Assembly (NCBI GenBank): GCA_963702445.1
Contig: CAVPCZ010000010.1
Location: forward strand, 62,001-126,000
Direction of reading: 5' to 3'
Length of the DNA: 64,000 nucleotides
Source: CAVPCZ01 sp963702445
GTDB taxonomy: Bacteria; Bacteroidota; Ignavibacteria; UBA10030; UBA6906
Position 1 is the first letter of the stretch. Each line of letters begins with the position of its first letter. The notes beneath the pieces were generated by a model, which saw only the letters and a list, made by a program, of their open reading frames with translations, ran no database searches and was not told where the DNA came from. A program made the translations under genes and the position numbers. Shown piece by piece: positions 27,917 to 36,219 of the stretch.

Positions 27917-28789
27917 TCAACGCACCAACGCCAGCCGGCGCTGCCGCATCGAAACCGTTTTGAACCGCGGGAGGACCGGACCGAGCAGGTAGACCCGGGT
28001 AATATACCACCAGAAACTCCGTTCCACAAGCGACGGATCAATCTGGTCTGCTATGGCCTTCTGGGCGGCCGGGGTTTCGCTCCAGTGGATGCCCGGATGC
28101 TCGTGATGGATGGTGTGGTAGCCGTTGTTGAAGAGCATGGCATTGAGCAGGCCGGTGAAATTCCTGGAGTGATTGTAGCGGGACTCTTCATCGGCGTGCA
28201 CATGCTGCACGTAGTTGAAAATCAGGACGGCAAAGAGAGATACCTGGTGGGGAATAATCAGGAACAGGACCGCGTTCCGCCAGTCCAGCCACAGGGCAAC
28301 GGCGTACGCCAGCGCAAGCACCGCATACTGTGACAGGGCCAGCCAGAACTTGGAGCTCCTGGTCCGCCGGAGCATTTTCAGGTACTCCCGTATCGGCCGC
28401 TGCTGGAAATACCCGCTGATCGAGGGATAGGAGACCAGCGTGAAGAAGTTGTTGGCTTCACTGAACCGGTACGTGATGGTGTAGTCGCCGGCGCGGTTGT
28501 TGAACTTGTGGTGGTTGCTGTTGTGCGTGGGGATCCACGCAAACGCAGGGAAGCCGTAGAACAGCGTGATCCAGTAGTCCGTCAGAATATTCATCCAGCG
28601 AAACCGCCAGATGGGAAGATGATTGTGGTTGTGGGCGATGACCGAGACGGACACCGCCATGAAGAGACACAACACATACAGAAAGACATTCCATGAGGGA
28701 AGGAGCCACTGGACGACGAGCAGCGCCGTGGTGAGGATCATGTACGCGAGGGTACGGCGATCCGCGGAATAGCGCAAAAGGGACGGCAT
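27917..28789 (-). CDS. Fatty acid desaturase family membrane protein
   Basis: 290 residues from the ATG at 28789; the open frame continues far upstream but without family similarity. Three His boxes of the membrane di-iron desaturase/hydroxylase superfamily are visible: HNHNHLP, HNSNHHKF and HTIHHEHPG. Four or more hydrophobic segments surround them. Likely introduces a double bond or hydroxyl group into membrane lipid acyl chains or carotenoids; the substrate cannot be told from sequence. Confidence 0.87.
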   Translation of the reverse strand: MPSLLRYSADRRTLAYMILTTALLVVQWLLPSWNVFLYVLCLFMAVSVSVIAHNHNHLPIWRFRWMNILTDYWITLFYGFPAFAWIPTHNSNHHKFNNRAGDYTITYRFSEANNFFTLVSYPSISGYFQQRPIREYLKMLRRTRSSKFWLALSQYAVLALAYAVALWLDWRNAVLFLIIPHQVSLFAVLIFNYVQHVHADEESRYNHSRNFTGLLNAMLFNNGYHTIHHEHPGIHWSETPAAQKAIADQIDPSLVERSFWWYITRVYLLGPVLPRFKTVSMRQRRLALVR

Positions 28790-28969
28790 GCAGAAAGTGT
28801 CCTTGGTTATTTTAAGGAACGGTCTGCCATAACCTACGGTTTTTCGCAACCATCCACAAGGGCTGTTCGACGGACCTTCGCCACCGTTGGTGTACCGGGG
28901 ATTTCCAGAGCATGCAGCGCCGCTCGGTGCCGTCTTTTTCTCACTACACACCCGAACAAGTGACCGTCT

Positions 28970-30232
28970 ATGCGTATCCTGCTCGTTCCGGCTTTCACAC
29001 TTCTGATGATATGCGCCGCTGTTGTGCAGGTGCGCTCCCAGCATCTCCCGATCCCGGGCAACGCCGCCGTGGACCCCTGCGGGTACCCGGACACCACCAG
29101 TCCGGCATACAAGCTGGCCGCCCTCGGCAACTGGGGGTACGGCTACGATTCCCTGCTTGCAGATATCGCACGGTGGAAGAAGAGTCCGTTTGTCCGGCTG
29201 GACTCGATAGGGAGCAGCGTGCAGCAGCGGACACTGTGGATGCTGACCATCCAGGATACCGCCACGCCGGCAGCCCCCCGCAAGCGGATCTGGTTCCACG
29301 CCCGCACCCACCCGGCGGAAGTACAGGGGACATGGGTCACCAACGAGGTCATCGCCGCCCTGCTGTCCGGCTCTCCATTCGCCCGTACATTGCTCGACAG
29401 CTGCGTCTTCAACATCGTACCCATGATCAACCCCGACGGGGTGGAACTCGGCCTCGCGCGACAGAACAAGAACGGGGTGGACATCGAAAGCAACTGGAGC
29501 GCTTCGCCGGGGGAACCGGAAGTGCAGGCGCTCCGGGCGGCCTTCACGCGGCTGATGGCCCAGCCCAACCCGATACGGATCGCCCTGAACATGCATTCCT
29601 CAAATTCCTGCACGCGGTACTTCGTCTATCACGCCGCCTCAGGAACATCACCGCTGTTTGCATCAATGCAGCTCCAGTTCATCGATCTGGTCCGCGCGCA
29701 CTTCCCCGGAGGGGTCCAGCCGTGGGATTACTTCGTGAGCTGGACCGGCGCACCCGCCACGGTGTATCCGGAAAGCTGGTTCTGGTTCAATCACCGTGAG
29801 GCGGTGCTGGCATTGACGTATGAGGACATGAATTGCGCCTCCGCCCGGGCATTTGACTCCACCGCGCTCGCGCTCCACTCCGGGATCGGAAGATACCTCG
29901 GTGTGACGCGCGTAACAGCAGTGGCGGGAACCGGACCGGCCACTCCCTCCACAATCGCTCTGGGGCAAAACTTCCCCAACCCGTTCAACCCCGCAACCGA
30001 GATTCGTTTCTCGCTCTCTGCCGGACCGGGCGGGGCTGCGGCTGCGGGTTTCGTCACGCTGCGGGTCTACGATGTTCTCGGCCGCGCGGTGGCGACGCTC
30101 GTGGAGGGAGAAACACTGCCGGGGGAATACCGGGCATTCTTTGATGCAGGCGGTCTGGCGGGAGGAACCTATTTCTACAGTCTGCACACGCCCGGCGGAT
30201 CACTGACGCGGAAGATGCTCCTCATCAGATAG
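28970..30232 (+). CDS. Secreted M14 zinc carboxypeptidase with T9SS sorting domain
   Basis: 420 residues with signal peptide ending VRSQH. M14 motifs: FHARTHPAEVQG (His and Glu zinc ligands), IVPMINPDGVELG, NKNGVDIESNW and NMHSSNS (third zinc ligand), with a Glu in LTYEDMN as likely general base. The last ~85 residues are a type-A T9SS domain (LGQNFPNPFNPATEIRFSL, RVYDVLGRAVATLV, GGTYFYSL, RKMLLIR). Secreted peptidase, converging with the lipocalin gene. Confidence 0.9.
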   Translation: MRILLVPAFTLLMICAAVVQVRSQHLPIPGNAAVDPCGYPDTTSPAYKLAALGNWGYGYDSLLADIARWKKSPFVRLDSIGSSVQQRTLWMLTIQDTATPAAPRKRIWFHARTHPAEVQGTWVTNEVIAALLSGSPFARTLLDSCVFNIVPMINPDGVELGLARQNKNGVDIESNWSASPGEPEVQALRAAFTRLMAQPNPIRIALNMHSSNSCTRYFVYHAASGTSPLFASMQLQFIDLVRAHFPGGVQPWDYFVSWTGAPATVYPESWFWFNHREAVLALTYEDMNCASARAFDSTALALHSGIGRYLGVTRVTAVAGTGPATPSTIALGQNFPNPFNPATEIRFSLSAGPGGAAAAGFVTLRVYDVLGRAVATLVEGETLPGEYRAFFDAGGLAGGTYFYSLHTPGGSLTRKMLLIR

Positions 30233-30239
30233 TCCGGAC

Positions 30240-30815
30240 CTATCGGCTGTTACTCGTCCGGATCAGGAGCGCGGGATCATATCCCTGTTGTCGTAACCGC
30301 CGTGTAATCCCCTCGTATGTCCCGTCGGCCAGAACGGGCGAACGCGCCAGGATCCACAGGTACTCACGGGAAGGCTCCCCTACCACTGCGTAGCTGTAGT
30401 CCTCGGCCAGGTCAATCACCCAGTAGTCCGCCCAGACAAACGGCAGAAAGGAAAGAATCGCCGGGGCGAAACGCACCTGCAGTTTTGACGTCGGCTCGTC
30501 CTCCCCTTTTCTCCGCGCCTTCCCTTCGGCTTCTTTCATCTCCCCCGTCGCCGTGCGGCAACGGTTGACGACAAGTATCTGGCCGTCATCGAGCAGTGAG
30601 TAGGTTGCCGTGACATCACTGCGGCATTCTTTCTGGAAGCGGTTCGGGAAACGCGCGATTTCATACCATGTGCCCGCATAGCGGACAAGGTCAACGGCCG
30701 GGACGGGCCTGACAGGTCCCGGTGAAACCTCCTGGGCAAACAGCCCGGCGGGCAGGACAGAAATCAAGAGCGGAACAAGGGCCGCCGCGGCCACGATGAA
30801 TCTCCTGCCTTCCAT
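30240..30815 (-). CDS. blc: Blc-type bacterial lipocalin
   Basis: 191 residues with a signal peptide ending GLFAQ. The lipocalin motif YAGTWYEIARFPNRFQ follows at about residue 46, with YWVIDLAEDYSYAVVGEPSR and the C-terminal helix region TRRLRQQGYDP. The signal has no lipobox Cys at the cleavage site, so it may be a soluble periplasmic form rather than a lipoprotein. The family binds fatty acids or lysophospholipids and is linked to envelope maintenance. Confidence 0.9.
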   Translation of the reverse strand: MEGRRFIVAAAALVPLLISVLPAGLFAQEVSPGPVRPVPAVDLVRYAGTWYEIARFPNRFQKECRSDVTATYSLLDDGQILVVNRCRTATGEMKEAEGKARRKGEDEPTSKLQVRFAPAILSFLPFVWADYWVIDLAEDYSYAVVGEPSREYLWILARSPVLADGTYEGITRRLRQQGYDPALLIRTSNSR

Positions 30816-30821
30816 GGGGAC

Positions 30822-31184
30822 CTACCCTCCTGTCTTCTGCCTGAATGCCTCTGCGACGGCACTCAGCAAGTCGTGCTCGTCGAACGGCTTCGTCAACTTG
30901 GCCACGGGATGTGTCTCGAGCACGCGCCGCGTGGTGGCTTCGTCGCTGTTCCCGGTCAGATAGATCACCGGTATGGAGGTGCGCTTCCGGATTTCACGGA
31001 CGGCATCGATGCCATCCATCGTCCCCTTGAGCCGGATATCCATGATCAACAGATCAGGGGTGACACGCTGGGCCTCGACGACGGCCTGTTCGCCGCTGAT
31101 GACCGGCGGGAGAACCTCGTATCCTTTCTTGCTCAGACGGTCACAGATCTCCCACGCAACGATGCTGCTGTCTTCCACCACAAG
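30822..31184 (-). CDS. Single-domain response regulator (CheY-like)
   Basis: About 120 residues with no output domain. VVEDSS (acidic pair), LLIMDIRLKG (phosphoacceptor Asp), YLTGNSD (Thr) and KLTKPFDEHDL (Lys) form a complete receiver. The start is unclear. The frame continues upstream to code IKPRIL, which should be the first beta strand, but there is no ATG before the kinase stop; GTG 31184 or a non-standard start is possible. It directly follows the sensor kinase and is its probable partner. Confidence 0.82.
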   Translation of the reverse strand, partial: LVVEDSSIVAWEICDRLSKKGYEVLPPVISGEQAVVEAQRVTPDLLIMDIRLKGTMDGIDAVREIRKRTSIPVIYLTGNSDEATTRRVLETHPVAKLTKPFDEHDLLSAVAEAFRQKTGG

Positions 31185-31198
31185 GATCCTGGGTTTGA

Positions 31199-32987
31199 TC
31201 AGATCCCCCTGAACATGACCGTGAATACCGTTCCCCCGCTCCCGGAACTCTCCACCGTCCCCTCGAGTTGCGCCGCAAGAATGGAAACAAGATGCAGCCC
31301 GAGCGATTTTGTCCCTTCGGTGGAGACACCCTCGGGAAGTCCGATCCCGTTGTCACTCACGGTCAGCACGTACCGCAACGAATCCCCGGAAGCAATCCTG
31401 ACGCTGATCTCGCCCTCTTCCGGGCGGGGGAAGGCATATTTCAGCGCATTGGTCACGAGCTCATTCACAATCAAGCCGCACGGGATCGCGGTTTCGATGT
31501 TCAGGAAGACATTCTCCGCCGAGGTGGTAAGTGTAATCGGCGATCCCAGGGGGCACATCGACCGGACGAGTCCGGTCACCAGGTCGCGCAGATACCCGTC
31601 CATGTCAATCCGGTTCAGGTCTGTGGACATGTACAGGCGCTCGTGCACGAGAGCCATGGACCGGATACGGTTCTGGCTGTCCTGAAACATCCCCGGCAGC
31701 GCCCCGTCGCCGGCTGACTGCGATTGCAGGTAGAGCAGTGACGAAATAACCTGGAGATTGTTCTTGACCCGGTGGTGGATTTCCTTGAGGAGCACCTCCT
31801 TCTCCTGCAGGGAAGCACGCAGCTGCTCTTCCGTCTTCTTGCGCACGGAGATATCGCGGGCCACCGCCAGGATGACATCCTGGCCGAAGTACGTGCCGCG
31901 ATTCAGGCTCACTTCTTTGGGGAACACCTCACCGTTCTTGCGCTTCCCCCACCATTCAAAGGACTGGGGAAAGCCCCGGCGGGCGAGATCCAGCTGCCGG
32001 CCGAGATCATCCAGGTCATTCATTCCGGGAGCCGTGAGCATGGCCGGAGTCTGACCGATGACTTCCTCCCGGGAGTACCCGTACATCGCCAACGCCCCCC
32101 GGTTGATATTCAGGAAGCGGCCCTTTGCATCCTGGACGTAGATGGCCTCCGTTACGGAGTCGAAGAGCCGCATGTAACTCTGGGAGATCTCCTGAAGTGC
32201 GGTTTCGGCGCGCTGGCGTTCGGCGATTTCGCCCTGGAGGGCGTCCGTCTGCTGCTGGATGCGGTCCAGCATCCGGTTGAAGGATATCGCGAGCTGCCGT
32301 ACTTCGCGCTGCTCGGGAACTTCCGCACGGGTGTGAAGACCCTCGGGCACAATGGTGTTGACGGTCGCGACGATACGCCTGAGCGGCCGGGTCGTCAACG
32401 CCCCACCCGCCACCACAAGGGCGACGCCGAACAACATCACAAAAATGATGATCGCGGCGCTGATCAGGGAAACGCGAAGAATCCGGGCATAGATGGGACG
32501 GAGGGAGAGACCGATGTACAGATAGCCTATAGGCGCACCTTCGGAGAGTATCGGGACGACATATTCAATGACCATCCCGTCATCGGTGAACCGTTGACCG
32601 TCCAGAATGTCCTGCAAGGGGCACCGGCAGCGGCTGATAGGAGGCGAGAATGCGGCCGGTGCTATCCGCCACCAGGGCAAAGGCGAGGTCCGGGTTCTGC
32701 TTTGCGATCTCCAGCGCCCCCTCGATGGTCCGGCGGTCGCCTGAAGCCACGGCCGGTGCCAGCGCGTATGCCGTCATGGAGGCTATGCCGTGTGCCTGCC
32801 GGCCGGCACTGTCCACCCCGATTCTTTTCGTCAGCGTCGGAAAAACGAAGGCGAGAACGAGCATGATAACGCTCTGTACGAGGATCACCACAAAAGCGAC
32901 CTGCGCACGCATGGAAAGCCGCAGAACCCACCCTATGGCGGAACCGGGTCCCGCTAGCCCCGCAAGCCATGTCCTGAAGGATTCCAT
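31199..32987 (-). CDS. Membrane sensor histidine kinase, HAMP-PAS-HisKA_2 (one frameshift)
   Basis: Two frames, 32987 to about 32621 and about 32621 to 31199, joined by removing one base from the run at 32618-32621, give about 596 residues. Order: TM helix (VAFVVILVQSVIMLVLAFVF), periplasmic sensor region split by the frameshift, second TM (ISAAIIIFVMLFGVALVVAG), HAMP, PAS (YVQDAKGRFLNINRGALAMY), then HisKA_2 with phosphoacceptor in EIHHRVKNNLQVISSLLYLQ and an HATPase domain (VNELVTNALKYAF, VSDNGIGLPEG). The stop lies next to the response regulator. Signal unknown. Confidence 0.85.
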
Positions 32988-33112
32988 GGAGCTCGTTTGA
33001 ACAAGAACGGTGACATGTTCAGTGTGGAGTATCTGGTGCATGATACCGCAAATCCGGCTCATCCGCAAGCACACCGGCGGGAGAACCGCTTCTCACCCTT
33101 CTCATTTTCCGC

Positions 33113-33140
33113 TTGCATCTTACCGGCATTCTCGTAAATT
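33113..33140 (+). promoter_or_regulatory. Promoter of the Phe/Tyr operon leader
   Basis: TTGCAT (33113-33118), 16-base spacer, TAAATT (33135-33140). The expected transcription start is near 33147, adjacent to the leader peptide ATG at 33148. Confidence 0.65.
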
Positions 33141-33147
33141 GTTAATC

Positions 33148-33219
33148 ATGATCTCACCATCATACACCGGCCGGTTTTTTTATTACTTTTACCGCATGAG
33201 ATGCGCGTGTCGGGCATGA
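33148..33219 (+). CDS. Phe/Tyr operon leader peptide
   Basis: A 23-codon frame whose centre is the run FFYYFY (33175-33192): three Phe and three Tyr codons in a row, plus one earlier Tyr. It lies between a promoter and an intrinsic terminator immediately upstream of the prephenate dehydratase gene, the classic arrangement of an attenuation leader. The ATG begins about 8 bases after the -10 element, leaving no room for a ribosome binding site, so the mRNA is probably leaderless. Confidence 0.82.
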   Translation: MISPSYTGRFFYYFYRMRCACRA

Positions 33220-33273
33220 TGCCATTTTCACTGAACGTGAACTGAGCGCTCCCGACCCCCGGTCGGGATTTTT
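33209..33273 (+). promoter_or_regulatory. Phe/Tyr attenuator: competing antiterminator and terminator
   Basis: GTCGGG (33209-33214), in the last codons of the leader, can pair with CCCGAC (33251-33256) in the 5' arm of the terminator. A small hairpin TTCAC/GTGAA (33227-33231, 33237-33241) sits between them. A ribosome stalled on FFYYFY leaves 33209-33214 free and favours read-through; one that reaches the stop at 33217 covers it and lets the terminator form. Confidence 0.7.
33250..33273 (+). terminator. Intrinsic terminator of the Phe/Tyr attenuator
   Basis: TCCCGACC (33250-33257) and GGTCGGGA (33261-33268) form a perfect 8-bp stem with a CCC loop, followed by TTTTT (33269-33273). Only 6 bases separate it from the pheA ATG, so the hairpin also takes up the only GGGA-like ribosome binding site. 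Confidence 0.87.
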
Positions 33274-33279
33274 CGTTAT

Positions 33280-34125
33280 ATGGAACAGACCTCTGCTACG
33301 GTGGCAATTCAAGGAGTCGCCGGATCATTCCACGACGAAGCGGCCGCACGGCATTTCGGCACGGGCTATCTGCCCGTTCCCTGTGAGACGTTTCGGGATA
33401 TGTTTGTTGCCCTGAAACGCCACAAAGCCCGGTATGCCGTCATGGCGATTGAGAACACCGTCGCCGGCACCATTCTCCCGAACTACGCCCTTTTGCGCAC
33501 ATCCGGCATGGCCGTCATCGGGGAAGTCTACCTCGCGATCCGGCAGAACCTCCTCGCGCTCCCGGGCCAGAAGCTCGAGGAAATCCGCGAGGTCCATTCG
33601 CATCCGATGGCCATCCAGCAGTGCCAGGTCTATTTTGAAAAGCACCCCCATATCCGCCTGGTGGAAACAGCCGACACGGCAGCCAGCGCAGAATGGATCG
33701 CCCGGCACCGAAAACACGGGTTCGGGGCCATTGCCGCCAAACGGGCGGCCACCATGTACGGCCTTGCGGTGCTTGCCGCGGGTATCGAGACGGACAAGCG
33801 CAATTTCACCCGGTTCCTTGTCCTGACCCATTCCGGGCACGTGGACGGCGGGGCGGCCGAACCGGACAAGGCATCGCTGGCATTTCACGTCCCGCATGCA
33901 CGCGGAAGCCTGGCCCGGGTGCTGGCGACACTCGCAGACCATGGCTGCAATCTGACGAAGATCCAGTCGCTCCCCATCCTCGGCAGGGAGTGGGAATACT
34001 ACATGCATGTCGATCTTGAGTTTCCTGCGGAGGTCCACTTCCGCAGCGCTCTTGCAGCCATGACACCGCTTGTTCAGGAATTGACAATCCTGGGCGTCTA
34101 CCAACGGGGGAGCAAAGACGTATGA
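33280..34125 (+). CDS. pheA: Prephenate dehydratase with ACT domain
   Basis: 281 residues. The catalytic domain begins VAIQGVAGSFHDEAA and has the essential Thr in NFTRFLVL. The ACT regulatory domain follows (ARGSLARVLATLADHGCNL and ESR-type region SLPILGREWEYYMHVDLE), the site of phenylalanine feedback in this family. It converts prephenate to phenylpyruvate. No chorismate mutase domain; that activity is supplied by the last gene of the operon. The start has poor ribosome binding, with the nearest GGGA inside the terminator stem. The stop overlaps the next start (ATGA). Confidence 0.95.
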   Translation: MEQTSATVAIQGVAGSFHDEAAARHFGTGYLPVPCETFRDMFVALKRHKARYAVMAIENTVAGTILPNYALLRTSGMAVIGEVYLAIRQNLLALPGQKLEEIREVHSHPMAIQQCQVYFEKHPHIRLVETADTAASAEWIARHRKHGFGAIAAKRAATMYGLAVLAAGIETDKRNFTRFLVLTHSGHVDGGAAEPDKASLAFHVPHARGSLARVLATLADHGCNLTKIQSLPILGREWEYYMHVDLEFPAEVHFRSALAAMTPLVQELTILGVYQRGSKDV

Positions 34126-35314
34126 TCATTCCGCCGGCACAACGACTCCAGACGGTGGAGGAATACTACTTCTCACGCAAGCTGCAGGAGATCCGCAGCA
34201 TGATTGCCCGCGGGGAGCCCGTGATCAATCTCGGCATCGGCGATCCGGATCTTCCCCCTTCAGAAGCCACTATTGCCGCTCTCACGGAATCGGCACATGG
34301 TGCCCGCAATCACGGTTACCAGTCCTACCGCGGAATCCCTGAATTCCGGTCGGCAATAGCGGGGTATATGTCCGACAGGTACGGCGTCCCCTTCGATCCC
34401 GCAACGGAGATTCTCCCCCTGCCGGGTTCAAAACAGGGTATGATCTATGTGGCAATGGCGTTTCTGAACCCCGGCGACGCCGTGCTTGTTCCCGATCCCG
34501 GTTACCCGACCTATACGTCCGTCTCCCATCTCGCCGGCGCCTCTGTTGTGCCCTATGTCCTGGATGAACAGCATGCATGGCAGCCTGATTGGGAGAAACT
34601 GGAGCGGCTTGACCTCTCCGGCGTGAAGATGATGTGGGTGAACTATCCGCACATGCCCACCGGGGCACCGGCCACGCGAGAGCTCTTCGCCCGGCTGGTC
34701 ACCTTTGCGGGCAAACACGGCATTCTCCTCTGTCATGACAATCCGTACAGCCAATTGGTCGACCGCGGAAGCCCGTTGAGCATCTTCACGGTTCCCGGGG
34801 CGCGGGACGTTGCCATTGAACTGAATTCCCTGAGCAAGTCGCACAATATGGCCGGCTGGCGGATCGGCTGGGTTGCCGGACGGAACGACTATGTCGACAC
34901 GATCCTGAAAGTCGCCAGCAACGTCGAATCCGGAATGTTCCTCCCCGCACAGCGGGCCGCCATCGGGCCCTGGGGAGCGGATCGGACTGGTATGCACGCC
35001 TCCGGGAAACGTATGCCGGGCGCAGGGCCATCGGCATGCAGATCATGCGCCTCGTGGGGTGCGTGGCGCTGCCCGAACAGGCAGGCATGTTCGTGTGGGC
35101 ACGTATCCCCGACCGGGAGCGGCATGCGGAGGCCTTTGCCGACAGGATACTCGAGGCAACGAAGATTTTTATTGTGCCGGGTTCCGTCTTCGGCCCGAAC
35201 GGCTCACGCTACATCCGGCTCTCCCTGTGCAGCCCTGCGGCAACCCTTCAGGCGGCCGCGGACCGTCTTGCGGGGAGCGCAGACAACGACCGTACCGGCG
35301 GGGAGGCCCTATGA
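34122..35314 (+). CDS. Class I/II aminotransferase of the aromatic operon (one frameshift)
   Basis: Frame one runs to about 34965 and continues in another frame to 35314, giving about 397 residues. Adding one G near 34965 reads AAIGALGSGSDWYARLRETY. Fold type I PLP enzyme: GIGDPDLPP, LPGSKQGMIYVAM, PDPGYPTY, VNYPHMPTGA, CHDNPYSQL and the PLP lysine in LNSLSKSHNMAGWRIGW. Family members resemble LL-diaminopimelate and aspartate/prephenate aminotransferases. Position between pheA and tyrA suggests it transaminates phenylpyruvate and hydroxyphenylpyruvate (or prephenate). Both ends overlap neighbours by 4 bases, so an intact reading frame is expected. Confidence 0.88.
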
Positions 35315-36219
35315 CCATCGCCGTTGTCGGTGTGGGCCTCATCGGGGGTTCGCTCGCTCTGGATCTGAAGGCCGCGGGCTTTGCCAGGCGCGTGGTCGGC
35401 GTGGATCTTGAACCGCGGCATGCGGCGGAAGCCTTGCGGCTGGGACTGGTCGATGAGATGACCGATCTTGCCGGGGCGGTCCGGGCGGCACAGATCGTCG
35501 TTCTGGCGATCCCGGTTGACCAGACCGTGACTCTGCTTCCCCGCGTTCTGGATCTGCTCGGCGAACACGGGGTGGTGACCGACATGGGATCGACAAAACG
35601 CAGCATCTGTGATGCGGTGAACATGCATCCCCGCCGCGAACGCTATGTGGCGTCGCATCCGATCGCCGGCACGGAGCATAGCGGGCCCTCGGCCGCCCTG
35701 CGGGGCCTGTTCGCCGGAAAACTCGGCATCCTGTGCGACGTTGAACGGAGCGCGCCCGATGCCGTCAGCATACTCCGGAAGATGTACGCGACGCTCGGGA
35801 TGCGTCTGCTGTCCATGGATGCGCTGGACCACGACCGCCATGTCGCCTACGTGTCCCATATTTCCCATATTACGTCATTCGTGCTCGCCACGACCGTCCT
35901 GGAGATCGAAAAGAGCACCTCCACGATCTTCGATCTCGCCGGATCCGGATTCGAGTCCACGGTGCGCCTCGCCAAGAGCTCGCCCGATATGTGGGCACCG
36001 ATTTTCGGTCACAATGCCGAGTTTGTCTGCGAAGCGCTGGATGCATACATCCGGAACATCACGGCGTTCCGGAACATGATTGCCGGAGGTCAGGACGCCG
36101 CGCTGCTGGACACGATGAGCGCGGCGAACGAGATTCGCAGGGTGCTGGCGGGTATTACCAGCACGTCCATACCATCCCACCATCATCATCACAACCCAGG
36201 ACATCCGACCACGCCATGA
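35311..36219 (+). CDS. tyrA: Prephenate dehydrogenase
   Basis: 302 residues with a GGGAGG site. IAVVGVGLIGGSLALDLK is the NAD-binding loop; VTDMGSTKRSI, ASHPIAGTEHSGP (catalytic His and substrate Arg region) and AYVSHISHI are TyrA signatures. It oxidises prephenate to 4-hydroxyphenylpyruvate. No ACT domain. The C-terminus has an unusual natural run of five His (SHHHHHNPGHP). The stop overlaps the next start (ATGA). Confidence 0.95.
   Translation: MTIAVVGVGLIGGSLALDLKAAGFARRVVGVDLEPRHAAEALRLGLVDEMTDLAGAVRAAQIVVLAIPVDQTVTLLPRVLDLLGEHGVVTDMGSTKRSICDAVNMHPRRERYVASHPIAGTEHSGPSAALRGLFAGKLGILCDVERSAPDAVSILRKMYATLGMRLLSMDALDHDRHVAYVSHISHITSFVLATTVLEIEKSTSTIFDLAGSGFESTVRLAKSSPDMWAPIFGHNAEFVCEALDAYIRNITAFRNMIAGGQDAALLDTMSAANEIRRVLAGITSTSIPSHHHHHNPGHPTTP

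Noticed and set aside
27917..29596. Single long minus-strand gene covering the desaturase and the region beyond
   Set aside because: Only the part from 28789 downward matches the desaturase family; the upstream part is antisense to the M14 peptidase gene.
36150..36219. Run of five His codons at the TyrA C-terminus, resembling an engineered tag
   Set aside because: It is five rather than six, uses mixed CAC/CAT codons, and runs on into native sequence overlapping the next gene, so it is natural.
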